This document shows positions 7,154 to 14,592 of a stretch of 17,465 nt of DNA, one piece after another. Each line of letters starts with the position of its first letter. Positions within the stretch are counted from its first letter, which is position 1. The notes under the pieces were generated by a model that was not told the origin of the DNA, made no database searches, and was given only the letters and a program-made list of their open reading frames with translations. The stretch spans positions 34,550 to 52,014 of the forward strand of contig DOIX01000117.1 of NCBI GenBank assembly GCA_003511885.1. Direction: 5' to 3'. Both the position numbers and the translations under genes were made by a program. Origin of the DNA: Cyanobacteria bacterium UBA11153. Its GTDB lineage: Bacteria; Cyanobacteriota; Cyanobacteriia; Cyanobacteriales; Coleofasciculaceae.

Positions 7154-7300
7154 TAGACCTCTTGCATAAAGCCTGGAAGGGTGAAGCATTTGCGGATAAA
7201 ACTATTGATTTTTCGCATGAATCCGGGCGCAAATGCTGGGCTAACGCCCCGCTACGCTAACACCCCTACACCCAAATATCGAATGAGAGAAAGAGGTCTA
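7154..7300. mobile_element. MITE-like element with TA-flanked terminal inverted repeats (147 bp)
   Basis: TAGACCTCTT (7154-7163) and AAGAGGTCTA (7291-7300) are perfect terminal inverted repeats; the outer TA could be the target duplication, as for IS630/Tc1-type insertions. A second inverted repeat lies inside, GCATTTGCG against CGCAAATGC, in the left half. The right half carries GGGCTAACGCCCCGCTACG, a palindromic motif I recognise as common in cyanobacterial intergenic DNA. No transposase is encoded. The right end stops one base before the pyrC stop codon on the other strand, so the element could act as the pyrC 3' end. Confidence 0.55.
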
Positions 7301-7301
7301 T

Positions 7302-8621
7302 TTAACCATCAAACCTCAAAGCTTCCCCCCGCACATCTGTATAAACTTTTCCTCTCTCATAAACCACCTTCCCCCCAACAATCGTAATGATAGGCCATCC
7401 GGTTAAATTCCACCCTTCAAAGGGACTCCAACCACATTTTGTTAATACTTCCTCTCGCAAAACTGGGCGATAATTAGCCAAATCTACTAAAACTAAATCT
7501 GCATCATAACCGGGCGCGATCGCACCTTTGTTGGGAATGCGATATGCTTTGGCTACAGCACTGGACATCCAGCCTGCAACTTGGGCGATTGTACATCTTC
7601 CTGCTGCGGCTTGGGTTAGCATTAATGGCAGGGATGTTTCTACTCCTGGCATTCCTGATGGACTGTTGGGATAAGTTTGAGCTTTTTCGGCTAAGGTATG
7701 AGGAGCGTGATCCGTTGCGATAAAGTCGATAACTCCGTCTAGGAGGGCTTGCCATAGTACTTCATTATCGTGTTGCGATCGCAATGGTGGGTTCATTTGC
7801 GCTAAAGTCCCGATTTTTTCATAAGCAGTCGTGTTTAAAATTAAGTGCTGCGGCGTGACTTCGGCGGTTACCCAACTGGGTTTATCTTCTCTGAGTAATT
7901 CGGCTTCTTCGCCTGTAGATAGATGGAGAATATGGAGGCGGCGCTGATATTTTTTAGAAAGTTTGAGGGCTAATTTAGTAGCATTGAGAGCAGCTTGGTT
8001 ATCTTGGATTTGGGAATGAATGGCAGGATCGGTAATTCCGGCAAATTCTTGCCGTCTTTGGTTAATTCTAGCTTGGTCTTCGGCATGAACGGCAATTAAT
8101 CTTGTCCCTTCTGCAAAAATAGGTTCGAGTAATTCCTCGCAATCTATTAATAATTGTCCGTGCATCGAACCCATAAAAATTTTAATCCCGCAAGCCGGAT
8201 TAGCTTCCCGCAAATCAGGTAAATTCTCTGGCGTTGCCCCGATAAAAAAGCCATAATTGACCAAACACTTACTTGCAGCTCTCTGAAGCTTGTCATCAAG
8301 GGTTGCTTGGGTTGTGGTGAGAGGGCGAGTATTCGGCATTTCCAGGAAAGAAGTCACTCCCCCCTTAGCACAAGCACAACTGGCAGTAAATAAGTCTTCC
8401 TTATGTTCTAGTCCCGGTTCTCTAAAATGTACTTGTGGATCGATGACTCCCGGCAACAAAGTTAACCCCGTCGCGTCTATCTCCCTGTCCGCAGTAGCGG
8501 AGATTTCTGGGGCTACCTCTAGGATTTCCTTACCTCGACACAAGACATCTCCTATCAGAAATTCTCCTCCTGGTAAGAGGATGCGGGATTGGCGGATTTT
8601 AATGCTCAACTCAGAAGACAT
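7302..8621 (-). CDS. pyrC: Dihydroorotase
   Basis: This enzyme closes N-carbamoyl-L-aspartate to dihydroorotate, step three of de novo pyrimidine synthesis, in the cytosol. The 439 residues show an amidohydrolase barrel: PGVIDPQVHFREPG (60-70) with His65 and Arg67, EMPNTRP (Asn97), GIKIFMGS (Lys147), AVHAED (His179), LHILHLSTGEEAELL (His233), and ATDHAPHT with the catalytic Asp304 and His306. The usual H-x-H metal pair is Q63-x-H65 here; as I recall, a Gln at this place also occurs in a common subclass (DDQVHFREP) annotated as dihydroorotase, so activity is still likely. It ends with KCGWSPFEGW and a small C-terminal beta domain. The gene diverges from lepB and its stop abuts the MITE-like element. 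A second, degenerate homologue lies at 15942-17231. Confidence 0.92.
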   Translation of the reverse strand: MSSELSIKIRQSRILLPGGEFLIGDVLCRGKEILEVAPEISATADREIDATGLTLLPGVIDPQVHFREPGLEHKEDLFTASCACAKGGVTSFLEMPNTRPLTTTQATLDDKLQRAASKCLVNYGFFIGATPENLPDLREANPACGIKIFMGSMHGQLLIDCEELLEPIFAEGTRLIAVHAEDQARINQRRQEFAGITDPAIHSQIQDNQAALNATKLALKLSKKYQRRLHILHLSTGEEAELLREDKPSWVTAEVTPQHLILNTTAYEKIGTLAQMNPPLRSQHDNEVLWQALLDGVIDFIATDHAPHTLAEKAQTYPNSPSGMPGVETSLPLMLTQAAAGRCTIAQVAGWMSSAVAKAYRIPNKGAIAPGYDADLVLVDLANYRPVLREEVLTKCGWSPFEGWNLTGWPIITIVGGKVVYERGKVYTDVRGEALRFDG

Positions 8622-8778
8622 AAGAGAATGCTAAAATTTGACAAAGGTTCACCCATTCTACTCTAAATTAAAATTTGTATAGTAAAACGAAGCTAGTTGT
8701 TTCACTGTAGCTGAAACTGACCCATCATCTACTCTTTCCGCTAATTCAACCTCTGACTTTCATCTCTAGCCAACACTT
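8622..8778 (+). promoter_or_regulatory. Divergent pyrC-lepB promoter region
   Basis: This 157-base gap must hold promoters for both genes. On the plus strand TTGACA (8638-8643) is followed after 18 bases by TCTAAA (8662-8667), and a stronger lone -10, TATAGT, lies at 8678-8683. Either could serve lepB. I could not pick a convincing minus-strand promoter. Confidence 0.35.
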
Positions 8779-9396
8779 ATGACTCCCGCACAAAAACAAG
8801 ATTCCAGTCAACAACCTATCCAAAAACCTGAGAATCCTTGGGTAGAAGGAGTCAAAACTATTGTTTTGAGTGCCTTTCTTGCCTTTGGAATTCGTAGCTT
8901 TGTCGCTGAGGCGCGATATATCCCTTCTGGCTCTATGGAGCCAACTCTCCAAATTAACGATCGCTTGATTATTGACAAACTTAGTTATAAATTCACATCT
9001 CCACAACAAGGAGATATTGTCGTATTCTCCCCCACAGACGCTCTCAAAAAGCAAAACTTTAAAGATGCTTTCATCAAGCGTGTCATCGGTTTACCTGGCG
9101 ATAAGGTGCAAGTGAAAGGAGCGCGAGTTTATGTTAATAACAAACCTCTCCAGGAAAAGTATATCGAAGAGGCTCCTAATTACGACTACGGCCCTGTAAC
9201 TGTGCCAGATAACCAATACTTGGTATTAGGAGATAATCGCAATAACAGCTATGACTCCCACTACTGGGGTTTTGTCCCTCGTGAAAATATTATTGGTAAA
9301 GCAGTAGTCCGTTTTTGGCCGATTAATCGCGTAGGTGAAGTAGACTCCGCACCTGTCGAGCCTGGAAATTTAACTCCAGGAGATTTAACAAAATAA
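8779..9396 (+). CDS. lepB: Signal peptidase I
   Basis: This membrane-bound serine protease removes signal peptides from proteins exported by Sec or Tat. The 205 residues comprise a short cytosolic N-terminus, one membrane helix (about 26-44, [15 protein letters not shown]), and the catalytic domain. The Ser-Lys dyad is Ser52 in PSGSMEPTL and Lys100 in [11 protein letters not shown]. The later family boxes are also present, notably [18 protein letters not shown] (box E) and the VRFWP segment close to the C-terminus. The length is typical of cyanobacterial type I peptidases with one TM. No Shine-Dalgarno precedes the ATG, but the alignment of the first TM with the start supports it. A perfect hairpin follows the stop. 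Likely substrates in the same window include the porin at 12572. Confidence 0.95.
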   Translation: MTPAQKQDSSQQPIQKPENPWVEGVKTIVLSAFLAFGIRSFVAEARYIPSGSMEPTLQINDRLIIDKLSYKFTSPQQGDIVVFSPTDALKKQNFKDAFIKRVIGLPGDKVQVKGARVYVNNKPLQEKYIEEAPNYDYGPVTVPDNQYLVLGDNRNNSYDSHYWGFVPRENIIGKAVVRFWPINRVGEVDSAPVEPGNLTPGDLTK

Positions 9397-9406
9397 AAAG
9401 GGTGAA

Positions 9407-9433
9407 ACTCTCCCGGTTAGAAACCGGGAGAGT
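9407..9433 (+). terminator. Strong hairpin downstream of lepB
   Basis: ACTCTCCCGG (9407-9416) and CCGGGAGAGT (9424-9433) form a perfect 10-bp stem with a 7-base loop, 11 bases past the lepB stop. There is no run of T after it, so it may stabilise the mRNA end rather than act as a classic intrinsic terminator; many cyanobacterial ends look like this. The remaining bases up to 9603 hold no gene that I can see. Confidence 0.6.
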
Positions 9434-9603
9434 CTCAGCTCTGGACTCAAGGTTTACCCATCTGACAAATTAGATCCAATCCGTTAGCTAATTTAGCAAT
9501 TAACAATTATCTATTAGTTATTAGAGCGCTACAGGAAGACAGTAAGGAGAAATCCCTTTTGATTAAACAACTCAAACCAAGACGACAAATAACCTATTAA
9601 GGG

Positions 9604-10278
9604 ATGAAAATTCTGCTCATTGAAGACGACACTCGCATTAGTGCGGCGTTAGCAGAAGCACTCAGCGACCAATATTATGCAGTCGATATTGCCAGAGATG
9701 GAGAAGAAGGATGGGACTTTGTTGAAGCATATCACTATAGCCTAATTATACTCGATCTAATGCTACCAAAACTTGATGGGATCGGGTTGTGTCAGCGCTT
9801 GCGTCAGCGGGGACTTCAGACACCAGTATTGATGTTGACAGCACGAGATACTAGCGACGATAAGGTGATTGGATTAGATGCTGGTGCTGATGATTATGTG
9901 ATTAAACCCTTCGATCTTAAAGAAATAATGGCTCGGATTCGTGCCCTATTGCGCCGAGGTAATTCTACATTACCACCTATCTTGGAGTGGCGGGGAATTT
10001 CTTTAAATCCGAATATTTGCCAAGTTACATATAATAGCAAGTTACTTCATTTAACTCCAAAAGAGTATCAGCTACTCGAACTATTTCTTCGCCAAAGTCA
10101 TCAGACTCTCAGCCGTCACGAAATTCTCGAACAACTTTGGTCTTCTGAGGAAGTATTGGGTGAAGAAACTGTTAAAGTACATATTAGAAATCTACGACAG
10201 AAACTCATCGCAGCAGGAGCAGCAGTTGATGCGATTGAAACTGTTTATGGTTTAGGGTATCGACTTAAACAGGGATAA
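9604..10278 (+). CDS. OmpR/PhoB-family response regulator
   Basis: This is a DNA-binding transcription factor switched by phosphorylation. Residues 1-118 are the receiver domain: acidic pocket Asp8/Asp9, phospho-acceptor Asp51 in LIILDLMLPKLDG, switch Thr79 and Lys101 in the conserved VIKPFDLKE. Residues 125-222 are a winged helix with LTPKEYQLLELFL and the recognition-helix region VKVHIRNLRQKL, ending in ETVYGLGYRLK. The 224-residue length is standard. Among cyanobacterial systems it resembles RppA/NrsR- or ManR-type metal and redox regulators, but I cannot assign one. The cognate kinase starts 221 bases downstream; the gap holds tandem repeats and a MITE, suggesting an originally tighter operon. 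Only AAGGG directly before the ATG resembles a ribosome site, and it is too close. Confidence 0.93.
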   Translation: MKILLIEDDTRISAALAEALSDQYYAVDIARDGEEGWDFVEAYHYSLIILDLMLPKLDGIGLCQRLRQRGLQTPVLMLTARDTSDDKVIGLDAGADDYVIKPFDLKEIMARIRALLRRGNSTLPPILEWRGISLNPNICQVTYNSKLLHLTPKEYQLLELFLRQSHQTLSRHEILEQLWSSEEVLGEETVKVHIRNLRQKLIAAGAAVDAIETVYGLGYRLKQG

Positions 10279-10280
10279 TA

Positions 10281-10337
10281 GGGAGTAGGGAGTAGGGATT
10301 GGGGGGGGGAATTATTCCTTTTGACTTTTGACTTTTT
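10281..10337 (+). repeat. Heptanucleotide tandem repeats (STRR-like)
   Basis: GGGAGTA occurs twice in tandem (10281-10294) and continues as GGGA. CTTTTGA also occurs twice in tandem (10318-10331), followed by CTTTTT. A nine-base G run lies between. Tandem heptamers of this kind are the STRR sequences known from filamentous cyanobacteria. Confidence 0.6.
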
Positions 10338-10441
10338 ATACCAATTTCCTAAAATAGCACTACATATTAACCCCCCCCAACCCCCCTTATTAAGGGGGGA
10401 GCCAGGATCGCAACTGTAGCAGGTATTTAGAGAATTGGTAT
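10338..10441 (+). mobile_element. 104-bp MITE, copy 1 (upstream of the kinase)
   Basis: The element runs from ATACCAATTTCCTAAA to TTTAGAGAATTGGTAT, imperfect terminal inverted repeats of about 16 bases. Its centre holds a C8-AA-C6 tract and the near-palindrome CCCCCCTTATTAAGGGGGG (10381-10399). A second copy in inverted orientation lies at 11793-11894 and matches it along nearly the whole length, which is what identifies both as mobile. No coding capacity. It sits between the response regulator and kinase genes and may form a strong hairpin in their shared transcript. Confidence 0.75.
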
Positions 10442-10499
10442 TACTTTTAGGGAGTGGGCGATCTAAACTCAAAAATCCTGACTTAATAATTAAAAACTC

Positions 10500-11807
10500 A
10501 TGCGTTCAGAATTGAGATTATTGCGCTGGCGGTTGTTATTATCCTCCCTAGGAGTAATGGGAGCGATGTTAGTTGCTACAGGTCTTGCTGTTCATCAATT
10601 TATTGTCTTTAGTGTATCACAAAGACTAGATCGCCGACTGGCGATCTTAGCAGATGCTGCTGCTCACAGCTTACCAGATATTAAAGCTCAGTCGATGACA
10701 CTTGGTATTAAAACCCCTCCCAGTACTGATAATGATGGGGATTTAGATATTCCCTGGCAAAATTTGTTTCAACCTCAGCAAGGATTGGAGTGGTTTGATG
10801 CTAATGGGAAAAGATTGGGTAGAGCAGGAAAACATTTATCAAATACTCCTTTAGTACCCAAGTTTCATATTGAAAACTCCCAGTTTATGCGTGTACTGAC
10901 TATTCCAGTTCACGCACCAGATAAAACCCTACAAGGCTATGTCAGAGTTAGTGAATCTACAGTAGCAATAACAGAGGAAATTAATAGATTACAATGGGGT
11001 TTAGCATCGGGAGGGCTGGTTGCTTTAATTTTATCTGGAGTTGGCAGTTGGTGGTTAACTAAACAATCCTTACTACCGATTGAACAGAACTTTCAAAAGT
11101 TAGAGCAGTTTACAGCAGATGCGTCTCATGAGTTGCGTAGTCCGCTAACAGTAATTAAAACCTCAGTAGAGGTAATGGAGAGCCATCCAGAAAGAGTCCA
11201 TCCCGCTGATGTGAAGAAGTTGCAGGCGATCGCAAGTGCAACGGATCAGATGACTCAACTCGTGGAAGATTTACTCTGGTTGGCTCGAAATGATGGATAT
11301 CGTCGCAGTCGTTTAACTTCTGTGCTATCTCTCCCTCTAGATGAGTTATTAGAAGAAATTATTGATATTTTTATACCCCAAGCTCAAGCAAAGCAAATTA
11401 CTATTAAAACTAATTTGGCTGCTAGAAGTTATGTCCAAGGAGATCCCCATCAGCTAAAACGTCTATTTACTAATCTTTTAGGAAATGCTCTGCAATATAC
11501 TCCTGAAAGTGGTACAGTAATTGTTTCTGCAACTAATTCTGACAAATGGGTAGTTGTGCGAGTCGAAGATAATGGTATTGGTATTGCTCAGGAACATTTA
11601 TCTTTGGTTTTTGACCGTTTTTGGCGAGCTGATCCAGCGCGAGGTAAGGCTAAGGAGGGAGTGGGATTGGGATTAGCGATCGCATTAAGCATTGCTCAAT
11701 CTCACCATGGGAATATTACCGTTACTAGTCAGCTTGGTGAGGGAAGCTGTTTTCAAGTTTGTTTGCCAATATCTTGGGTAAATTCAACTATTATACCAAT
11801 TCTCTAA
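10500..11807 (+). CDS. Membrane sensor histidine kinase, C-terminus altered by a MITE
   Basis: This is the sensor kinase partner of the response regulator at 9604. The 435 residues contain TM1 (about 12-34), an extracytoplasmic sensor loop (35-165) without a recognised domain, TM2 (about 166-186), no obvious full HAMP, the dimerisation domain with His210 in FTADASHELRSPL, and an ATPase domain: N box Asn325/Asn329 (NLLGNALQYT), G1 DNGIG (357-361), F box FDRFWR (371-376) and G2 GVGLGLAI (387-394). All catalytic boxes are intact. The natural C-terminus probably lay near LPIS; the last codons (encoding IIPIL) and the stop are read from the end of a MITE starting at 11793. The ATPase core ends before this, so activity should survive. 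The signal is unknown; nearby iron genes make metals a guess. Confidence 0.92.
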   Translation: MRSELRLLRWRLLLSSLGVMGAMLVATGLAVHQFIVFSVSQRLDRRLAILADAAAHSLPDIKAQSMTLGIKTPPSTDNDGDLDIPWQNLFQPQQGLEWFDANGKRLGRAGKHLSNTPLVPKFHIENSQFMRVLTIPVHAPDKTLQGYVRVSESTVAITEEINRLQWGLASGGLVALILSGVGSWWLTKQSLLPIEQNFQKLEQFTADASHELRSPLTVIKTSVEVMESHPERVHPADVKKLQAIASATDQMTQLVEDLLWLARNDGYRRSRLTSVLSLPLDELLEEIIDIFIPQAQAKQITIKTNLAARSYVQGDPHQLKRLFTNLLGNALQYTPESGTVIVSATNSDKWVVVRVEDNGIGIAQEHLSLVFDRFWRADPARGKAKEGVGLGLAIALSIAQSHHGNITVTSQLGEGSCFQVCLPISWVNSTIIPIL

Positions 11808-11894
11808 ATCCCTGCTACAGATGCTCTTCTAGCTCCCCGTTAATAAGGGGGGTTTGGGGGGTGAATATGTAGTGCTATTTTAGGAAATTGGTAT
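11793..11894 (-). mobile_element. 102-bp MITE, copy 2 (inverted), overlapping the kinase stop
   Basis: Reverse-complemented, this matches the element at 10338-10441 nearly end to end, including ATACCAATTTCCTAAAATAG at one end and ATTTAGAGAATTGGTAT at the other. ATTAT occurs directly on both sides of the ACCAATT...AATTGGT core (11790-11794 and 11893-11897), a possible 5-bp target duplication. It contributes the kinase stop TAA (11805-11807). G6-TTT-G6 lies at 11847-11861. Confidence 0.75.
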
Positions 11895-11911
11895 TATAGT
11901 ACTACGGGTTG

Positions 11912-11985
11912 AGATTAGGACGTTTTGATCCCCCCTTGCCCCCCTTAATAAGGGGGGAATAAGCCTAAAAAGAATGTCCTAATCT
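11912..11985. mobile_element. 74-bp second-type MITE-like element
   Basis: AGATTAGGAC (11912-11921) and GTCCTAATCT (11976-11985) are perfect 10-base terminal inverted repeats. The interior holds CCCCCCTTAATAAGGGGGG (11939-11957), nearly the same core as in the neighbouring 104-bp family although the ends are unrelated. It lacks coding capacity. Bases 11986-12109 up to the next gene are A/T-rich and hold nothing else I recognise. Confidence 0.6.
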
Positions 11986-12109
11986 ATATTTGTACTGCTA
12001 TATTTACAGTTAATTACTACTTGTTAAGTATTATAAACTTTTGAGTACCTTGTTTCTTTCCCAGATCTTTACCTTCTCTGTTCTATTTTGAAAATAAACG
12101 GAAATCCTG

Positions 12110-12403
12110 ATGGGAGCAGAGACTTTTATGCAAAGGGCTTTTCGCAAGTACCATGGCACATTGGCATTAATCATGATGTTACCTGTCGCTCTCACAACAT
12201 TGACAGGGATACTTTACAGCATTCTGGACGAATGGCTGGGTATGGACAAGATAGCTGAAGTTGTCCTAGAAATTCACAACGGTGAAATCTTCGGACTTGA
12301 GAAAATCTATCCCCTGTTGAATGGTTTGGGGTTAATTGGGTTGTTGGTGACAGGGGCAAGCATGACGAGTCTGTTTCGCCGTCGCCCTTCCAACGCAGAG
12401 TAG
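12110..12403 (+). CDS. Small PepSY-type two-TM membrane protein
   Basis: This is a 97-residue protein with two membrane helices (about 17-38 and 64-84). It resembles the membrane repeat of PepSY-associated TM proteins: a R-K-Y-H-G-x-L-A-L-I-M opening with His15, an LTGILYS turn, then LEIHNGEIFG with His56, and a GLGLIGLLVTGA segment ending in a basic FRRRP stop-transfer. Full PepSY-TM proteins (PiuB-like, often linked to siderophore-iron reduction or uptake) are much larger, so this is a minimal version rather than an obvious truncation. Two starts are possible, ATG 12110 or ATG 12128; GGAA a few bases upstream favours the first. A Fur-box-preceded iron porin follows, which supports an iron role by association only. 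Confidence 0.7.
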   Translation: MGAETFMQRAFRKYHGTLALIMMLPVALTTLTGILYSILDEWLGMDKIAEVVLEIHNGEIFGLEKIYPLLNGLGLIGLLVTGASMTSLFRRRPSNAE

Positions 12404-12571
12404 ACTGTTTCCGGATGGAGGCTGAGGGAGCTGAGGGAGTGGGGTATATCTTCCCAATCGGGACAGCAGTATGCAAGAGTGTAATCCTGGCTTAAAATAA
12501 TGATATAGATTATCATTATCAATAAAGTTCAGGATAATCTGTAACTTTGTCATCAAGTGTGAGGATCTATC
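12404..12571 (+). promoter_or_regulatory. Intergenic leader with Fur box before the porin
   Basis: The 19-mer at 12502-12520, ending in TATCATTATC, matches the classical Fur consensus GATAATGATAATCATTATC at 16 of 19 positions. It also lies within an inverted repeat, AATGATA (12499-12505) and TATCATT (12511-12517). It stands 51 bases before the porin GTG, where repressor binding would block transcription when iron is plentiful. A period-9 repeat (GCTGAGGGA twice, 12421-12438) precedes it. I see no clear -35/-10 pair independent of the Fur site. Confidence 0.7.
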
Positions 12572-14425
12572 GTGTCAAAAATATGCTTAAATACACTACG
12601 GCTCAGTCCACTGATTCTGGGTGCAATCTTAGGAATTGCCCATAGTGCTTGGGGTTCAGAGGTTGTAGCCACTGACACAGGATTTAGGGAAAGCGCCAAA
12701 ACAACTAATACTGTGGAGAAAAATGGAGATAACTCAGGAGTAACTTCTCAATTATCCGGTGTTAATCTGAGAGAAGGATTGCTAATAAATTTTAATAAGT
12801 CAGAAGAGTCTGCGACACAAAAGGATCTAGGGAAGTCAGCTCCCGTAACTGAGCAATCGGGTAGCATCCTAGGACAAATCGAGGAATATAGCCAAGACAC
12901 AGACTCCATGTCTCAAGTTACCAATGTATCTCAACTGCGGGATGTTTCTCCGGGAGATTGGGCTTATGAAGCATTACGAAACTTGGTGGAAAGGTATGGT
13001 TGTATCGCAGGATACCCTGATGGTACTTTTCGCGGTAATCGCGCGATGACTAGGTACGAATTCGCCGCTGGGTTGAATGCTTGTTTGAGTCAAGTTGAAC
13101 GTTTGATTGGTCAAGGTAATAGTAATGTTGATAGTGGAGATGTAGCCAGTTTGCAACGGCTAGTCCAAGAATTTCAAGCCGAATTACAAACTTTGACAGG
13201 GAGAGTTGATAACCTGGAAGGAAGGACAAGCTTTTTAGAGGACCATCAATTTTCTACCACAACAAAATTGAATGGTACAGCAATATTTGCCCTAGTAGGT
13301 GTAGCAGGGGGAGAAAATGCGCAAGGTGGTAATATAGATAAAGTTACCGCATTTGGCGATCGCGTTCGTCTCAATTTTGACACTAGTTTCACAGGTAAAG
13401 ATTTACTGAGAACCCGACTCCAAGCCTCAAACTTACCTGCATTTTCTAATACATCTACCTTTACTCCAGAAGGAGATTTAAGATTTTCGGCTGGAACTTT
13501 TGAAGCAGGTGGCGGTAATGATGTGGGAATTGATGCGCTCCTTTATCAGTTTCCTCTAGGTGAAAAAACCACAGTTGTTTTGGAAGCAAATGCTGGCGCA
13601 CCGGATGATTTTACTAATACCGTCAATCCCTATATTGATGGAGATGGTGATAGTGGTGCAATTTCTAACTTTGGTACTCGTAACCCAATTTATAAGTTAC
13701 TTGATGGTGCTGGAATCGGTATCAATCACAAATTTAGCGATGCTTTGGAACTGAGTTTAGGCTATTTAGCCAGTGATGCAGCTAATCCAGGAGAAGATGC
13801 AGGTTTATTCAATGGTCCTTATGGGGCGATGGCACAATTAACCTTTAAACCGTTTGATAAACTGACATTGGGTTTAACTTACATCCACGCTTATAATAGC
13901 GATCTCAGTGCAGGTAGTAATCGTGCTAATTTACGTTCTGCTTTAGCTGATAACTCCAATTTACCTACCGCATTACAACCATTTAGTGGTTTGAGTTTAC
14001 CAACATCAAGTAATGCTTATGGTTTACAAGCATCCTTCCAGATTAATCCCAAATTATTCTTAGGAGGTTGGGTTGGTTATACCGCGACTCGCACTTTATC
14101 GACATTGGGTGGTACTATCGATCGAGGAGATTTAAAAGTTTGGAATTGGGCTGTAACTTTAGCAGCACCAGACTTGGGTAAAGAGGGTAATGTTGCTGGT
14201 CTAATTGTGGGTATGGAACCAAAAGTGACTGATGTGAGTAATGCTCTTAAAGCGCAAATTGGTGACGATCCAGATACTTCTTTACACATTGAAGCCTTCT
14301 ATCAGTATCAGCTAACAGATAATATCTCTATTACTCCAGGAATTATCTGGTTGACGGCTCCCGATCATAATAGCGATAATAAAGATGAGGTGATTGGCGC
14401 GATTCGGACAACTTTTAGTTTCTAG
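12572..14425 (+). CDS. SLH-domain OprB-type outer-membrane porin (iron uptake porin)
   Basis: This is an outer-membrane channel of the cyanobacterial SLH-OprB family, several members of which are linked to uptake of iron and other small solutes. Order in 617 residues: signal peptide (1-28, hydrophobic LSPLILGAILGIAHSAWG), a variable linker, the family-typical VSQLRDVSPGDWAYEALRNL opening an SLH domain (about 120-178, with GYPDGTFRGNRAMTRYEF) that anchors to pectin-like peptidoglycan polymers, a coiled coil (about 190-225), and a beta-barrel to the terminal TTFSF with the aromatic end used for barrel insertion. The GTG start is preceded by GAGG eight bases upstream and places the signal peptide correctly. 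A Fur box lies just upstream, so expression should rise in iron starvation. Solute specificity is not proven by sequence. Confidence 0.92.
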   Translation: MSKICLNTLRLSPLILGAILGIAHSAWGSEVVATDTGFRESAKTTNTVEKNGDNSGVTSQLSGVNLREGLLINFNKSEESATQKDLGKSAPVTEQSGSILGQIEEYSQDTDSMSQVTNVSQLRDVSPGDWAYEALRNLVERYGCIAGYPDGTFRGNRAMTRYEFAAGLNACLSQVERLIGQGNSNVDSGDVASLQRLVQEFQAELQTLTGRVDNLEGRTSFLEDHQFSTTTKLNGTAIFALVGVAGGENAQGGNIDKVTAFGDRVRLNFDTSFTGKDLLRTRLQASNLPAFSNTSTFTPEGDLRFSAGTFEAGGGNDVGIDALLYQFPLGEKTTVVLEANAGAPDDFTNTVNPYIDGDGDSGAISNFGTRNPIYKLLDGAGIGINHKFSDALELSLGYLASDAANPGEDAGLFNGPYGAMAQLTFKPFDKLTLGLTYIHAYNSDLSAGSNRANLRSALADNSNLPTALQPFSGLSLPTSSNAYGLQASFQINPKLFLGGWVGYTATRTLSTLGGTIDRGDLKVWNWAVTLAAPDLGKEGNVAGLIVGMEPKVTDVSNALKAQIGDDPDTSLHIEAFYQYQLTDNISITPGIIWLTAPDHNSDNKDEVIGAIRTTFSF

Positions 14426-14444
14426 AGGCTCAATTATCTAGAAG

Positions 14445-14494
14445 ATTGCCCACCAATATCTTTAATCTAATCTAATTAAGAGATGGTGGGCAAT
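14445..14494 (+). terminator. Long hairpin after the porin
   Basis: ATTGCCCACCA (14445-14455) and TGGTGGGCAAT (14484-14494) pair perfectly over 11 bases, and inner A/T bases extend the stem with a bulge. It lies 20 bases past the porin stop and probably ends its transcript, although no T run follows. The rest of the gap to 14592 holds no recognised element. Confidence 0.65.
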
Positions 14495-14592
14495 ATCTCA
14501 GATATGAAACTCCTTTGAATAGATAGGGTGCAGTTGATTTTATTTTATTAGCGAAAATAATACTGTTAACGCTGCATTTTATTTATTGTTAA

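Noticed and set aside
7181..7387. 68-codon plus-strand frame across the MITE-like element and the pyrC 3' end
   Set aside because: Composed of repeat sequence (ANAGLTPRYANT, a common spurious translation of a cyanobacterial repeat) and antisense of pyrC.
8290..8634. 114-codon plus-strand frame inside pyrC
   Set aside because: Lies wholly antisense to conserved dihydroorotase motifs; a shadow of that gene.
9434..9603. Possible small RNA or tRNA between lepB and the response regulator
   Set aside because: No cloverleaf, no promoter-terminator pair and no recognised RNA motif apart from the lepB hairpin.
10245..10472. 75-codon minus-strand frame in the regulator-kinase gap
   Set aside because: Its translation is made of the MITE and heptamer repeats, with a repeat-derived SPLNKGGWGG string often misannotated in cyanobacteria.
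7154..11985. Possible CRISPR array from the repeated C/G-rich blocks
   Set aside because: Only two or three copies, in inverted orientation and with terminal inverted repeats rather than regularly spaced direct repeats; no cas genes.
12192..12556. Three overlapping minus-strand frames over the PepSY-like gene and porin leader
   Set aside because: Antisense to a gene with clear membrane helices and to the Fur region; no family resemblance and no ribosome sites.
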